DNA of 64,000 nt from Candidatus Celerinatantimonas neptuna. Its GTDB lineage: Bacteria; Pseudomonadota; Gammaproteobacteria; Enterobacterales; Celerinatantimonadaceae. Shown here piece by piece: positions 1 to 9,601 of the stretch. How positions within the stretch are numbered: position 1 is the stretch's first letter; each line of letters opens with the position of its first letter. The stretch spans positions 1,600,001 to 1,664,000 of the forward strand of contig OU461276.1 in assembly GCA_911810475.1 (NCBI GenBank), written 5' to 3'. A program made the position numbers and the translations under genes. The notes beneath the pieces are model-generated. The model had not been told where the DNA came from. It did no database searches and was given only the letters and a program-made list of their open reading frames with translations.

Positions 1-1022
<1,022 letters not shown>

Positions 1023-1118
1023 ATACAACACCTAAATGGGGTTACCTTAGATATAGGGACACTTGTTGTAGCTTATAGACGAGATATTCAGCTGGACCGG
1101 ATTAAGAGCATTTATTTA

Positions 1119-1238
1119 CGCTTGGTAGCGATAGCGTTGTGGACCCACCTGAAACCATGCCGAACTCAGACGTGAAACGCAATAGCGCCGATGATAGTGT
1201 GGGGTTTCCCCATGTGAAAGTAGGTCACTGCCAGGCAC
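1119..1238 (+). rRNA. 5S ribosomal RNA
   Basis: A 5S gene lies about 95 bp after the 23S. The core CCATGCCGAACTCAG is at about 1156-1170. The first bases (GCTTGG, 1120-1125) pair with the last (CCAGGC, 1231-1236) to form helix I. No tRNA is visible in the 23S-5S spacer. Ends are set from the terminal helix and may be off by a few bases. Confidence 0.95.
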
Positions 1239-1246
1239 CTTTTGAG

Positions 1247-1274
1247 GGCCCCATCATTAGATGGGGCCTTTTTG
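1247..1274 (+). terminator. rRNA operon terminator
   Basis: An 8-bp GC-rich stem (GGCCCCAT / ATGGGGCC) followed by five T residues sits directly after the 5S gene, typical of a Rho-independent terminator ending the rrn operon. Confidence 0.92.
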
Positions 1275-1597
1275 CGTTTATCAATCCCCATGGATAGCTT
1301 TGACCGGTGCTCATATCGTGATGGCAGTGGCCTGCCTTTCTTTTATCTTGCCTTATTACTCGCTCATCGATGATTGAATTGAGGAGGCTACCCTGAGTTA
1401 ACTTTCTGGGATGCTGGTTAAAAGGTTTGTTGTGAGCGTAATGTTGATTTGAGTGCTCAATTTAAGACATTCTTCAATTATCAAAATACTTGTTAATAAA
1501 CCTCAGATCTGCATAAGTGATGAGTTCGGCAAGCAAGTTCACCATAAAACTGACACCACTCCGATACTGTAACGGTCAACTTAAATTGGAGACAGTT

Positions 1598-2487
1598 TTA
1601 GGCAGCTTTTCTTAATTTCATCTCGTATTGAGCTGGTGAAATATTTCCCAGCTTATAGTGTTTTCGTTTCTGATTATAAAATGGTTCTATATAGTCAATA
1701 ATATCTGCCATTGCCTGAGAACGTGTTTCATAGCGCCGATAGTTAATTCGTTCTGACTTTAAGCTTCTAAAGAACCGTTCTGTTACGGCATTATCTAAGC
1801 AATTCCCTCGTTGACTCATACTGGACTCAATACCATTTTCCTGCAAAGTCCTTTGGAAGTAGTCACTGGTATACTGGCAGCCCTGATCAGAGTGAAAGAT
1901 AATATTACCTTTGGTTTTTTTTTTCTGTGTGGCTAAACGTAAAGCTCGTGCTGTCAGTTCACTATTAGGTCTATCGGAGAATGCCCAACTGATAACTCTA
2001 CGTGAACATAAATCCATGACGATAGCGAGATATAGCCAGCCTTGTTGAGTTCTGACGAAAGTAATATCCCCAGACCAATAACGATTAATCTCCTCTGGAT
2101 TAAACTGACGATTCAGTTTGTTAGGAGCTATCACTGAAGGAGTTCCTCCTGATGGATAGCTGTGCTGCTTTGGCCGTTTAGCGATTAAATTTAAGCGCTT
2201 CATCCAACGGCGAACTTTATCAATACCAAGCTTAAATCCCATGTCCAGAAGCTCTGAGAGCATTCTCCGCTTGCCATAAGTGGCATCCATATCAGCATGA
2301 ACCTGCTTCATCGCAGCTTCTAACCGAACACGTTCTGAATCAATAACTTTAGGCTTGCTCCAATAATAAAAAGTACTAGATGCAAGCGATAGACAACGGC
2401 ATACCTGTCGTACACTGTATCCTGCCTTCTTCAGATTTAACGCGACTTGCTGCCGTTGTTCATTTCCATAGCGAAGAAGGCTGACGC
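1598..2487 (-). CDS. IS3-family transposase OrfB (DDE integrase domain)
   Basis: This is the catalytic half of an IS3 transposase, an rve-type integrase core. The three acidic residues sit in YWSGDITFV, IIFHSDQGCQYT and the C-terminal TERFFRSLKSE. The first ATG in frame (2311) gives 237 aa. The same frame stays open upstream to about 2487, reading LRYGNEQQQVALNLKKAGYS and onward, so the protein is presumably made as an OrfAB fusion by -1 slippage on the A7 run at 2488-2494. The C-terminus (NQKRKHYKLGNISPAQYE) is typical of the family. This half appears intact. Confidence 0.88.
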
Positions 2488-2731
2488 TTTTTTTAATAGC
2501 TGATTGTCACTCTGAAGCTGTTTAACTTGTCTTTCTAGTTCCTGGATCCGTTGTTGCTCTGGGGTTAATGCTGCTGGCTTAGGCGTTTGTCCTGATTGCT
2601 CTTTCAACCCATCGTTGAATCGAGGACAATCCAAATCCCATCGCTTTTGCAGCGTCTTTATGCTTATAGCCATGAACGAGAACAAACTCGACACATTCAC
2701 GTTTAAATTCGGCGGAAACAGGTCTTGGCAT
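2437..2731 (-). pseudogene. IS3-family OrfA, frameshifted
   Basis: Reading from ATG 2731 (AAGGA ribosome site just upstream) gives MPRPVSAEFKRECVEFV and onward to SSIQRWVE, an IS3 OrfA helix-turn-helix. The frame then stops within about 25 bases. The rest of OrfA (EQSGQTPKPAALTPEQQR, then the leucine-zipper stretch ELERQVKQLQSDNQLLKKASAFF) continues in another frame. One extra A in GAAAGAG (complement of about 2598-2605) explains the shift. This lies upstream of, and is separate from, the programmed OrfA/OrfB slip site. Confidence 0.75.
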
Positions 2732-2801
2732 TCTTATCTTCCTTACTAGTTGTATTAAATAATACCTCTAACTAGCTCTCCAAGATAAGTCTACCGTTAC
2801 A

Positions 2802-2922
2802 CCAGAGAGGATAAGTAGCGGGTTGCCATTGAGCGTGATATGCCAAGCTTTGTAGCTGCATGGGTCAGGCTCCCTGCATCGGCAATAGTGATGAATACTT
2901 CAATAGCTTTTAAACGATCCAT
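2802..2922 (-). pseudogene. LysR-family regulator, N-terminal fragment cut by the IS3 element
   Basis: On the minus strand from ATG 2922 the sequence reads MDRLKAIEVFITIADAGSLT and continues HAATKLGISRSMATRYLSSL up to the IS edge. This is the winged helix-turn-helix of a LysR-type regulator. The expected continuation is absent beyond the other IS end. There (1567 downward) one frame reads SGVSFMVNLLAELITYADLR to a stop, which might be the C-terminal tail of the same or another gene. That is compatible with an IS-promoted deletion, but the tail assignment is weak. Confidence 0.75.
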
Positions 2923-3234
2923 TCTTTTCCCAAATGTTCGATTTATGCAACACACTTTTTTGGATTGTATCGTTTATTGTCTTGAAGATCTAAATGATAA
3001 TGTAGTAAGTATACATGTCGTTTTTTATGTCACTTTCCCCGGTTTGGGGAAGCAGTTTTTCTTATATTAAAAAGGGCTTGGGCGCAATAAGTTATCATCA
3101 CTAATGAGCGCTATTTTGCCTGAGTTCAAGTAAATGAGTCGGGAAATCAGTAGAACTTTATGAAGTTATAGATATAAAGATAAGAAACGATGTGGGATAT
3201 GAACATTTTCGTTATGTATATTCAAGAGGGTGAT
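2923..3234. other. Intergenic region before the esterase gene
   Basis: This 312-bp AT-rich stretch separates the LysR fragment from the esterase. It should hold the promoters of both divergent genes, but no box stands out. The 76-codon ORF inside it has no coding character. Confidence 0.4.
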
Positions 3235-4806
3235 ATGAGTCTACTTAGTTTTAAACGGTGGTTTACGTGGGCTGCTAGCCTTTTGTGCATTATTTCGTTA
3301 TGTCCAGGCTGTGCAGCACAAGTCGATAACAGCACAAATCCCGCTCCCATTGTGAATATTATTCAAGGTAAAATTAAAGGTGTAAGTGTTGCTGATAGTC
3401 AGGTTTGGTCATTTCGTGGTATTCCTTATGCGGCAAATCCATTTACGGTAGAAAATCGGTTTAAAGCTCCGAAACCGGTAGCTCACTGGAGTGGGATTTT
3501 AGATACTACCGTATTTCCAGATCCGGTGCCTCAACCAAGCCGCAGTAAACCTATGGCTGGGAAGCCAGGGAAATTAACATTGAATATATGGACGCCTAAA
3601 GGGGCCTCTCTGTCAGTGAAAAAATTACCTGTTATGGTTTGGATTCCTGGCGGCGCTTTTATTCGGGAAGATGCATCAGAAAGTGCTTACAACGGTAAAC
3701 ACTTTGCTAAGCAGGGCATTATCGTCGTGACGGTGAATTATCGGGTTGGTGTCGACGGGTTCATGCATATTCCAGGTGCTCCGGATAATCGGGGTATTCT
3801 CGATCAGATTTTCGCTTTGAACTGGGTGCATCAAAATATTTCAAGATTTGGTGGAAACCCATCCGATGTGACTTTATTTGGGCAATCAGCTGGTGCTGAA
3901 AATGTGGCAATCCTATTGGGGACTCCCCGTGCTAAAGGGCTATTTCAGCGAGCCATTATGCAAAGTCCTCCGATGCAGACGATTAAGCCTTATCAGGCTA
4001 AACGCCTTGCTCAGGCCTATGTTGCTAAGCTAGGCATTTCATTAACAGAAAAAGATCTGGAAAGTGTTTCGTATTTGAGATTGGTTAAAAATGTGACAGC
4101 TCTTGGTCAGGCCGTTAAAGATCGAAGCAAATGGGGAATGCTATCGTGGGGAGGAACGGCTTTCTTACCGATCATTAATACGCGATTGATTCCTCAAAAA
4201 CCGATGGATAATTTGGCTCGCTATGCTGATTCTAAAGTTCCTGTCATTGTGGGAAGTACTAATCAGGAAAGCCGGATGTTCATGGTTCCGGGGGGTAAAA
4301 TTGATAAGGTTAAATCAGCGACCCTTAAATTATTCCTTCATGATTTGAAATTACCGGGTAATGCTTCATCTATTTATTCACTGAAAAACGGGCAATCTGT
4401 TGGCGATACTTATACGCAACTTCAGTCAGATTATACGTTCAGAATGACAGCGCAACATATTGCCGAGACATTAGTTAAGAATGGTAACCCTGTTTGGTAT
4501 TATCATTTTGCCTGGCATTCCCCTGCATTTAATGGCCGATTAGGTGCGGCTCATTTTGTCGATGTTCCTTATACATTTGATACGATTTATACCACTCAGG
4601 CAAAAACTTTTGTCGGGAGCTCACCTTCAGAATCGCTAGCAAAAACCATGCATAACGACTGGGCTAGTTTTGCGAAAGTCGGACAACCTAACTGGCCGCA
4701 ATATTCGTTTGATCTTCGTAAGACAATGCGTTTTGATTCAGTTTCTAAAGTGGTTGATAATCCTCAAAAAGAAGTTCGTCGATTATGGAGTCATTATCGT
4801 TTCTAG
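3235..4806 (+). CDS. Type-B carboxylesterase, predicted lipoprotein
   Basis: A 523-aa alpha/beta-hydrolase of the carboxylesterase type B family. The N-terminus has a hydrophobic signal (about residues 10-24) ending LCPGC, a likely lipobox, so the enzyme is probably anchored in an envelope membrane. The nucleophile is Ser218 in FGQSAG, preceded by the family signature GGNPSDVTLFG. Likely acid Glu345 (NQESRMF) and base His440 (GAAHFVDVPYTF) complete the triad. The oxyanion motif is VWIPGGAF. The cysteine of the usual EDCLYLNI signature is missing (KLTLNIWTP). The start is ATG 3235, with GAGGG five bases ahead; an upstream in-frame ATG at 3190 lacks a good site. Its ester substrate cannot be told. 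A terminator follows. Confidence 0.88.
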   Translation: MSLLSFKRWFTWAASLLCIISLCPGCAAQVDNSTNPAPIVNIIQGKIKGVSVADSQVWSFRGIPYAANPFTVENRFKAPKPVAHWSGILDTTVFPDPVPQPSRSKPMAGKPGKLTLNIWTPKGASLSVKKLPVMVWIPGGAFIREDASESAYNGKHFAKQGIIVVTVNYRVGVDGFMHIPGAPDNRGILDQIFALNWVHQNISRFGGNPSDVTLFGQSAGAENVAILLGTPRAKGLFQRAIMQSPPMQTIKPYQAKRLAQAYVAKLGISLTEKDLESVSYLRLVKNVTALGQAVKDRSKWGMLSWGGTAFLPIINTRLIPQKPMDNLARYADSKVPVIVGSTNQESRMFMVPGGKIDKVKSATLKLFLHDLKLPGNASSIYSLKNGQSVGDTYTQLQSDYTFRMTAQHIAETLVKNGNPVWYYHFAWHSPAFNGRLGAAHFVDVPYTFDTIYTTQAKTFVGSSPSESLAKTMHNDWASFAKVGQPNWPQYSFDLRKTMRFDSVSKVVDNPQKEVRRLWSHYRF

Positions 4807-4828
4807 CTTTTTGATTGATGATGTAAAT

Positions 4829-4861
4829 AAAACCCTGGATGATTTTTGCCAGGGTTTTTTA
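4829..4861 (+). terminator. Terminator of the esterase gene
   Basis: Stem AAACCCTGG / CCAGGGTTT followed by a T run, 22 bp after the stop codon. Confidence 0.88.
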
Positions 4862-4866
4862 TAAAT

Positions 4867-5005
4867 AATCCCAACTTGGGATAAGAAAGCCTTTTCTGAT
4901 AGGGATTAAAGTTGCTTTCGGCGTTAAATCCCACATCAGAAAACAAGACTGACTCATCATGAATCAATCGTGATTCATTGTGACTACCTATCCCGAGTTG
5001 AGGTT
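4867..5005. repeat. Palindromic dispersed repeat, copy 1 (139 bp)
   Basis: First of four loci of a family whose ends read AACCTCAACTCGGGATA (left) and TATCCCGAGTTGAGGTT (right). The left end here is worn (AATCCCAACTTGGGATA). The inside carries the shared segments AAGAAAGCCTTTTCTGAT, ACATCAGAAAACAAGACTGA and CATCATGAATCAATCG. The outer 17 bp are inverted and the inner segments can also pair, so the whole can fold as a long branched hairpin. It contains no ORF. Confidence 0.88.
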
Positions 5006-5098
5006 AAATAGTAATAAATTAACCTGGTTATGCCTGAGAGAATAAGGGGTCTATTAAATCTGATTTTTTTGATTTAAAAGATGTTTTAAGGATTGATG

Positions 5099-5581
5099 AT
5101 GAATATTCGAATAATGACGAAGGATGATTTTTATGTATTTTGGCCCACATTTTTACAAATAGTTCGCGCTCAGGAAACATATGCTTTTGATCCTGAGATT
5201 TCTTTTGATGAAGCGTATACCTTATGGTGTGAGTTACCTCTTCATACTTTTGTTTGCCTGGATGAAGGTGTTATTTCAGGCTCTTATTACATCAAAGCAA
5301 ATGGTGTTGGTCCCAGTTCGCATATATGCAATTGCGGTTATATGGTTTGTGCTGGATCCAGAGGGAAAGGAATTGCCCGATTGATGTGTGAACATTCACA
5401 GCAAATAGCTAAAGAGTCTGGGTATACAGCCATGCAATTTAACTCGGTTGTGTCTTCGAATGTCGTTGCTGTTCATTTATGGAAACAGTTAGGTTATCAA
5501 ATTATCGGGACTGTTCCTGATGGATATAACCATTTGCAACAGGGATATGTTGATACTTACATTATGTACAAACAGCTTTGA
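5099..5581 (+). CDS. GNAT-family N-acetyltransferase
   Basis: A protein of about 160 aa with the GNAT fold. The acetyl-CoA loop is the GSRGKGIARLMCEH segment, near residues 88-101 (R/QxxGxG/A type), followed by FNSVVSSNVVAVHLWKQLGY, the usual motif B region. The ending GTVPDGYNHLQQGYVDTYIM matches GNAT proteins of the YhhY/phosphinothricin-acetyltransferase-like kind. Tandem ATGs lie at 5096 and 5099; AAGGA at 5088-5092 favours 5099. The substrate is unknown. It lies alone between repeat copy 1 and the convergent permease gene. Confidence 0.85.
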   Translation: MNIRIMTKDDFYVFWPTFLQIVRAQETYAFDPEISFDEAYTLWCELPLHTFVCLDEGVISGSYYIKANGVGPSSHICNCGYMVCAGSRGKGIARLMCEHSQQIAKESGYTAMQFNSVVSSNVVAVHLWKQLGYQIIGTVPDGYNHLQQGYVDTYIMYKQL

Positions 5582-5697
5582 GTTTAACTTAATCCGTGTG
5601 GTGACAAAGCCCATATGGATATATAGAGAAAGTACATTTGTCTGGTGTCAGGCCCCATTTGTGCGAATGGCACGATACAGGATCTATTGTGCTTTGA

Positions 5698-7089
5698 TCA
5701 GAACATGCCTAAAAACTGCCACCATAGGTAATCCATAGGTGCTAAAACAAATGCTGTAATGAGTGTTAATGGAATCGTAATTTTAAGTAGTTTATTCATA
5801 GGCTGTTCGGATAATTGCATTGCAACGGTTAATGGGCCTGACTGATAAGGTAACAGGACGGTTGAAAAGCCAATGACCTGTGTCATCAATACAGCGTTAA
5901 GACTGAATCCGGTCAGATGGGAGAGCTCTTTAGCCATGGGGGTGAGAACAGCAGGGACACCGGGTAATGTCGTCATCAGACCTGTTGCGAAAGAGACAAA
6001 ACAAAGAGATAGAAAGTTGATGAAATCATGCTTAGGTTGCAATGGTAAGATGTGAACTAATTGATGAGCAAACCAGCTGCCTAATCCAGTGGCATTAACG
6101 ACGGCACCAACAGCTAATATTCCTGAGATAAAAAGAATTAATCCGAAATTCACGCTTTTATTAAACTCATTTGGTGTGACAATTCCTATCCCCGGTAGTA
6201 GTAAAATAATGGATGTTACAATCCCTATCCAGGCAGGGTTTATGCCATGGATGCTATCTGTCATCCAGAAACCGAGTGTTAGAATTAAGATAACGGTGAC
6301 AATAATCTGTTTGCGATGCATTGATGGATCTGGAAAGATATTTGGGTTTGTTTTCGAGGTCGATTGGGGGTGATCCGGGAAGAAAAACATAATCAGTGCA
6401 ACGATAATGGAACTTTTGAGAATCCCCAGTATTGGGTAGTGCAATAATAGGTAATGTGCATAGGTTACATTAATACCCAGTATAGTTTGAGCTGCCCCAG
6501 AGAGCACAATATTAGGGACGTTAGCTGGGAGTATCGCAAAACTTGGGATATGACAACCAAAGGCAATGGTTAAAGCAATGGCCGTACGACCTTTTGATGT
6601 GTGATTGAAGCCGACGCGATCGGCTAAAGCCATTCCGATAGGAATCATCAGCACGGCTCGTCCTAATGACGACGGCATAATAAAGGCGAGTAGCATGGAG
6701 AAAAGCATCAATCCTCCCAGTAGTCGACCATAACTGGATATTAAATGACGCTCCAGAAATATACCGATGCGTTCACTAAGGCCAACCCCTCGAATTGCTG
6801 CTGCAATGATAAATCCAGTGAATATCAGCCAAATAGCTGCAGAGGCAAAACCTGAAAATACAGTTGCAGGCGGTGCAATTTTTAGAATCAGAGCAAAAGC
6901 AAAAAAACCAAGGCTAGATAAATATCCAGGCACTATTCCTGTTGCCCATAGGCTTAATACGACCAGCACGAGACCTAACGTTTGAGCTTGATTGTGGTTC
7001 ATGATGGTTGTCGGCATAGTTGCCAATAGAATGGCAATAAGTGTTATTCCCGCAACAATTAGCTTTTTCAGGGATACCATAGGATTCAA
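5698..7089 (-). CDS. DASS/SLC13-type anion permease
   Basis: A 463-aa polytopic inner-membrane protein with about 11-12 hydrophobic segments. It shows features of the divalent-anion:Na+ symporter (CitT/SLC13) family: paired intramembrane stretches and motifs such as FGCHIPSFAILPANVPNIV and the C-terminal VIGFSTVLLPYQSGPLTVAM. Its cargo is probably a di- or tricarboxylate, or sulfate, but cannot be read from sequence. It is transcribed divergently from the AraC regulator at 7186, which may control it. Start ATG 7089 is the first in frame; ATG 7080 is possible. Confidence 0.8.
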   Translation of the reverse strand: MNPMVSLKKLIVAGITLIAILLATMPTTIMNHNQAQTLGLVLVVLSLWATGIVPGYLSSLGFFAFALILKIAPPATVFSGFASAAIWLIFTGFIIAAAIRGVGLSERIGIFLERHLISSYGRLLGGLMLFSMLLAFIMPSSLGRAVLMIPIGMALADRVGFNHTSKGRTAIALTIAFGCHIPSFAILPANVPNIVLSGAAQTILGINVTYAHYLLLHYPILGILKSSIIVALIMFFFPDHPQSTSKTNPNIFPDPSMHRKQIIVTVILILTLGFWMTDSIHGINPAWIGIVTSIILLLPGIGIVTPNEFNKSVNFGLILFISGILAVGAVVNATGLGSWFAHQLVHILPLQPKHDFINFLSLCFVSFATGLMTTLPGVPAVLTPMAKELSHLTGFSLNAVLMTQVIGFSTVLLPYQSGPLTVAMQLSEQPMNKLLKITIPLTLITAFVLAPMDYLWWQFLGMF

Positions 7090-7185
7090 TAATCTTTGTC
7101 ATATCGGTGATAGTTTATTCTATTTGATCATCTTGAATGGTAAAATAGCGACATTGTGTCAACTTATATCGAGAAAACGTCACGC

Positions 7186-7989
7186 ATGTCACGTCAAGGT
7201 CCCGGGTGGAATTCCGATTCAACAAAACCAGTTATTGTTCATGGTGGCCAGTGGGAAGCGGGAGAAGTTGGCCGTGTGGCTCATGCTCATCCACGGGGTC
7301 AACTGGTTTGGGCCGATCAGGGAATTCTTCGGGTGGATGCCTGTGGAGCACGTTGGGTGGTTCCGACCAGCCATGCTGTTTGGATCCCAAGCCATATTGT
7401 GCATGAGGTCGTGGCAGAAACAGATGCATCAGGATGTCATGTCTTTTTAGATTCGGATGTGTCACTTCATCTTTGGCCAGAATGTGTTGTATTGCATATG
7501 ACGTCTTTAATGAGACATTTGTTGTTGCGTTTTAGGCAACTAAATCAAGAGTCAGAGACATCGTTACGTCGTCGTCATTTAGCGGCGGTGATCGTTGATG
7601 AATTATCCTTTTTACCTGAAGCCCCCCTTTGTTTGCCTGGTGGGACAGACCTGCGTTTAAGGCGTATAACCTCACACCTTCTTTTAAATCCTCAAGATTT
7701 TAGACCATTATCTGAATTGGTCAGCTTTGCCGGGGCTGGCGTGAGAACAATGGAGCGATTGTTTAAAAGTGAAACAGGATTAAGTTTCACTGAGTGGAGA
7801 GGCCGGTTAAGGCTAATAAAAGCGGTCCATTATTTGAGTCAGGGAGCAACAAGTACAGAAATTGCGCTGCAATTAGGTTATCGGAGTCCAAGTGCATTTA
7901 TTGCTGCTTTCCGGCGGCATTTCGGTACGCCTCCACAATCATATCTTGATGATTCAATAGGGATGCCATGCGTCAAAACTTCCGAATAG
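7186..7989 (+). CDS. AraC-family regulator with N-terminal cupin domain
   Basis: The N-terminal half is a cupin sensor (HAHPRGQLVWADQGILRVD, about residues 33-52). The C-terminal half carries two helix-turn-helix motifs, ending in the classical EIALQLGYRSPSAFIAAFRR (about residues 225-244). The layout resembles the NimR/YeaM group, whose members commonly control a divergently transcribed transporter. That fits the permease gene at 5698-7089. The ORF can be extended to GTG 7156, but ATG 7186 gives the family's normal N-terminus. The ligand is unknown. Confidence 0.82.
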   Translation: MSRQGPGWNSDSTKPVIVHGGQWEAGEVGRVAHAHPRGQLVWADQGILRVDACGARWVVPTSHAVWIPSHIVHEVVAETDASGCHVFLDSDVSLHLWPECVVLHMTSLMRHLLLRFRQLNQESETSLRRRHLAAVIVDELSFLPEAPLCLPGGTDLRLRRITSHLLLNPQDFRPLSELVSFAGAGVRTMERLFKSETGLSFTEWRGRLRLIKAVHYLSQGATSTEIALQLGYRSPSAFIAAFRRHFGTPPQSYLDDSIGMPCVKTSE

Positions 7990-8111
7990 TTTATTACTGC
8001 AGGAGGTGTTGTTTAGATGGGCTAACGATGTTAAAAGGCATAAAATAATTGGCGTATGCCATATTCAGGCGATAATATACGGCCACCGTATTGAGATAAG
8101 TAAAAAATAAA

Positions 8112-8588
8112 ATGATTGTTTTTTCAAAGATAGGTCAGGCTGTAACTGAGTTTGAATCAGTAGAAGGAATGCCATTGCAAGGGAGTGGTATCTCGGAGTC
8201 TTGTGGGCAAATCGTATTATCAGATGAATATGCGGATGGATTAAAAGACATAGAAGGCTTTTCCCATCTTTATGTGCTATTTCATTTGCATCGATGCCAT
8301 GGTAAGTCACGTTTGAAAGTGATGCCGTTTTTGGATACTAAAGAGCGGGGCGTGTTTGCTACTCGTTCTCCTAAACGGCCAAACCCTTTAGGCCTTAGTA
8401 TTGTAGAATTGATTCGACGTGATGGACGGACATTATATGTTCGGGGCCTTGATTTACTCAATGGAACGCCAGTCATTGATATAAAACCTTATATTCAGTC
8501 ATTTGATAATATTCAGGGAACGCGCGATGGCTGGTATATTCAAGGGCGGGATCCACAGCAGATGGTATCAGATGAGCGTTTTAAATAG
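8112..8588 (+). CDS. trmO: TrmO/TsaA-family tRNA methyltransferase (short form)
   Basis: A 158-aa beta-barrel protein of the UPF0066/TsaA family. TrmO N6-methylates threonylcarbamoyl-adenosine at position 37 of some tRNAs using S-adenosylmethionine. Family marks are EGFSHLYVLFHLHRC, VFATRSPKRPNPLGLS and LDLLNGTPVIDIKPYI. E. coli TrmO is about 235 aa with an extra C-terminal domain that is absent here, so this is the short form common in other bacteria and archaea. Function is inferred from the family. Confidence 0.85.
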   Translation: MIVFSKIGQAVTEFESVEGMPLQGSGISESCGQIVLSDEYADGLKDIEGFSHLYVLFHLHRCHGKSRLKVMPFLDTKERGVFATRSPKRPNPLGLSIVELIRRDGRTLYVRGLDLLNGTPVIDIKPYIQSFDNIQGTRDGWYIQGRDPQQMVSDERFK

Positions 8589-8680
8589 CCTCATGCACTA
8601 TGAATCATCGTATTGAAATCCGGTGCAAAAGAGTCTTAATGGTATACTCTGGCAAGAGAATGATTTAACTGAGCAACAAT

Positions 8681-9088
8681 ATGGATGATTATATTGATCA
8701 GATCCGCGCAGCCCATCAACCGGCAGTGTATCCCTCAGAACTTCCGGACGAAGATCAAATTGTACAGATTGAAGAACAGATCTTGATGCCATTACCGGAT
8801 GATCTCCGGGCATTTTTGATGGCTGTCAGTGATGTCATCTGTGGTTCTCTGGAGCCTGTGACAGCATCTGATCCTCATGAACATACCTATTTGCCAGAGA
8901 TGGCCGCTGTTGCCTGGGATCAGGGCCTTCCCCGGTTTTTGATGCCGATTTGTGAAATGGCTGACGGGTATTATTATATTGATCCTGATGGTGCCGTAGG
9001 GCGATGGTTTTATGGCCATGAAGAAGAAGGTGAAATTGAATGGCCAACAATCTGGACATGGGCGACAGACGTTTGGCTAACCAGTTAA
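8681..9088 (+). CDS. SMI1/KNR4 (SUKH) family protein
   Basis: A 135-aa acidic protein with the SUKH pattern: LPDDLRAFLMAVSDV near residues 38-52, then LPRFLMPICEMADGYYYIDPDGAVGRW and a final IWTWATDVW. SUKH proteins often act as immunity proteins against toxins, but single chromosomal copies like this one are also common without a toxin. No toxin gene is adjacent. It overlaps the next gene by 49 bases, suggesting coupled translation. Confidence 0.75.
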   Translation: MDDYIDQIRAAHQPAVYPSELPDEDQIVQIEEQILMPLPDDLRAFLMAVSDVICGSLEPVTASDPHEHTYLPEMAAVAWDQGLPRFLMPICEMADGYYYIDPDGAVGRWFYGHEEEGEIEWPTIWTWATDVWLTS

Positions 9089-9408
9089 ATTTTCAGAAAA
9101 AGACATCTTATCTGGCTCATTTTTACTTCGTTATTTCGAGCATTCCTGAAGGAAAAGTTGCAACGTATGGTCAGGTTGCTGCAATGGCTGGCTTTCCCCG
9201 AATGGCCAGAGCGGTTGGTCGCGCACTTAAGAACCTTCCCGAAGGTAGTCAACTTCCCTGGTACCGGGTAATTAATGCAAAGGGGGAGCTTTCTTTTCCT
9301 TTGGGTTCTAAAGCCTATCAACGACAAAGAGAGTTATTGGAATCAGAAGGCGTTGAATTTATTGGTTACAGGATCCCTCTGGCTGAATTTGGCTGGAAAG
9401 GTGATTAG
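9040..9408 (+). CDS. Alkyltransferase-like protein (ATL, MGMT fold without the reactive cysteine)
   Basis: A 122-aa protein matching the DNA-binding domain of O6-alkylguanine methyltransferases (IPEGKVATYGQVAAMAGFP, RAVGRALKNLP). Where repair enzymes have PCHRV it has LPWYRVINAKGE, so tryptophan replaces the acceptor cysteine. This is the hallmark of ATL proteins (YbaZ type), which bind alkylated guanine and hand it to nucleotide excision repair. Start ATG 9040 lies inside the preceding gene with GAAGG upstream; a shorter start (TTG near 9073) is possible. Confidence 0.85.
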   Translation: MANNLDMGDRRLANQLNFQKKTSYLAHFYFVISSIPEGKVATYGQVAAMAGFPRMARAVGRALKNLPEGSQLPWYRVINAKGELSFPLGSKAYQRQRELLESEGVEFIGYRIPLAEFGWKGD

Positions 9409-9601
9409 CAGTCCTTAGAGTATATTTAATTCGAGCTTAACATTAAGTTTCATTCTCATCTCTTTCACAGAGATTCACTGATTACGAGTTATTTTCCTAA
9501 TATATTCGTTTTCCCCGAGGGTTACTTCAGGAACGTCCGAATTGTGCTTTTGTTGTTTCTCTTTAGACTGGATGTTGAATACACAGTGAATTGGAAACAA
9601 G

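Larger units (their letters stand above)
1568..2801 (-). mobile_element. IS3-family insertion sequence (about 1.23 kb)
   Basis: The element is bounded by imperfect inverted repeats of about 26 bp beginning TGTAACGGT at both ends (1568-1593 and the complement of 2776-2801), in the TG...CA form usual for IS3. It carries orfA and orfB on the minus strand with an A7G slippery run between them. The flanks (TAC before, CCA after) do not match as a 3-4 bp target duplication, so the element may have recombined with another copy or promoted a flanking deletion. orfA carries an internal frameshift, so this copy may be inactive. Confidence 0.9.

Noticed and set aside
1023-1118. tRNA in the 23S-5S spacer
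   Set aside because: No cloverleaf or TPsiC-type GTTCGA sequence is present in the spacer.
2840-3070. 76-codon plus-strand ORF
   Set aside because: It is antisense to the LysR fragment and intergenic DNA, with no family match or ribosome site.
8681-9088. SUKH protein as part of a contact-dependent or polymorphic toxin locus
   Set aside because: No toxin, Rhs, CdiA or secretion gene is near; neighbours are housekeeping genes.
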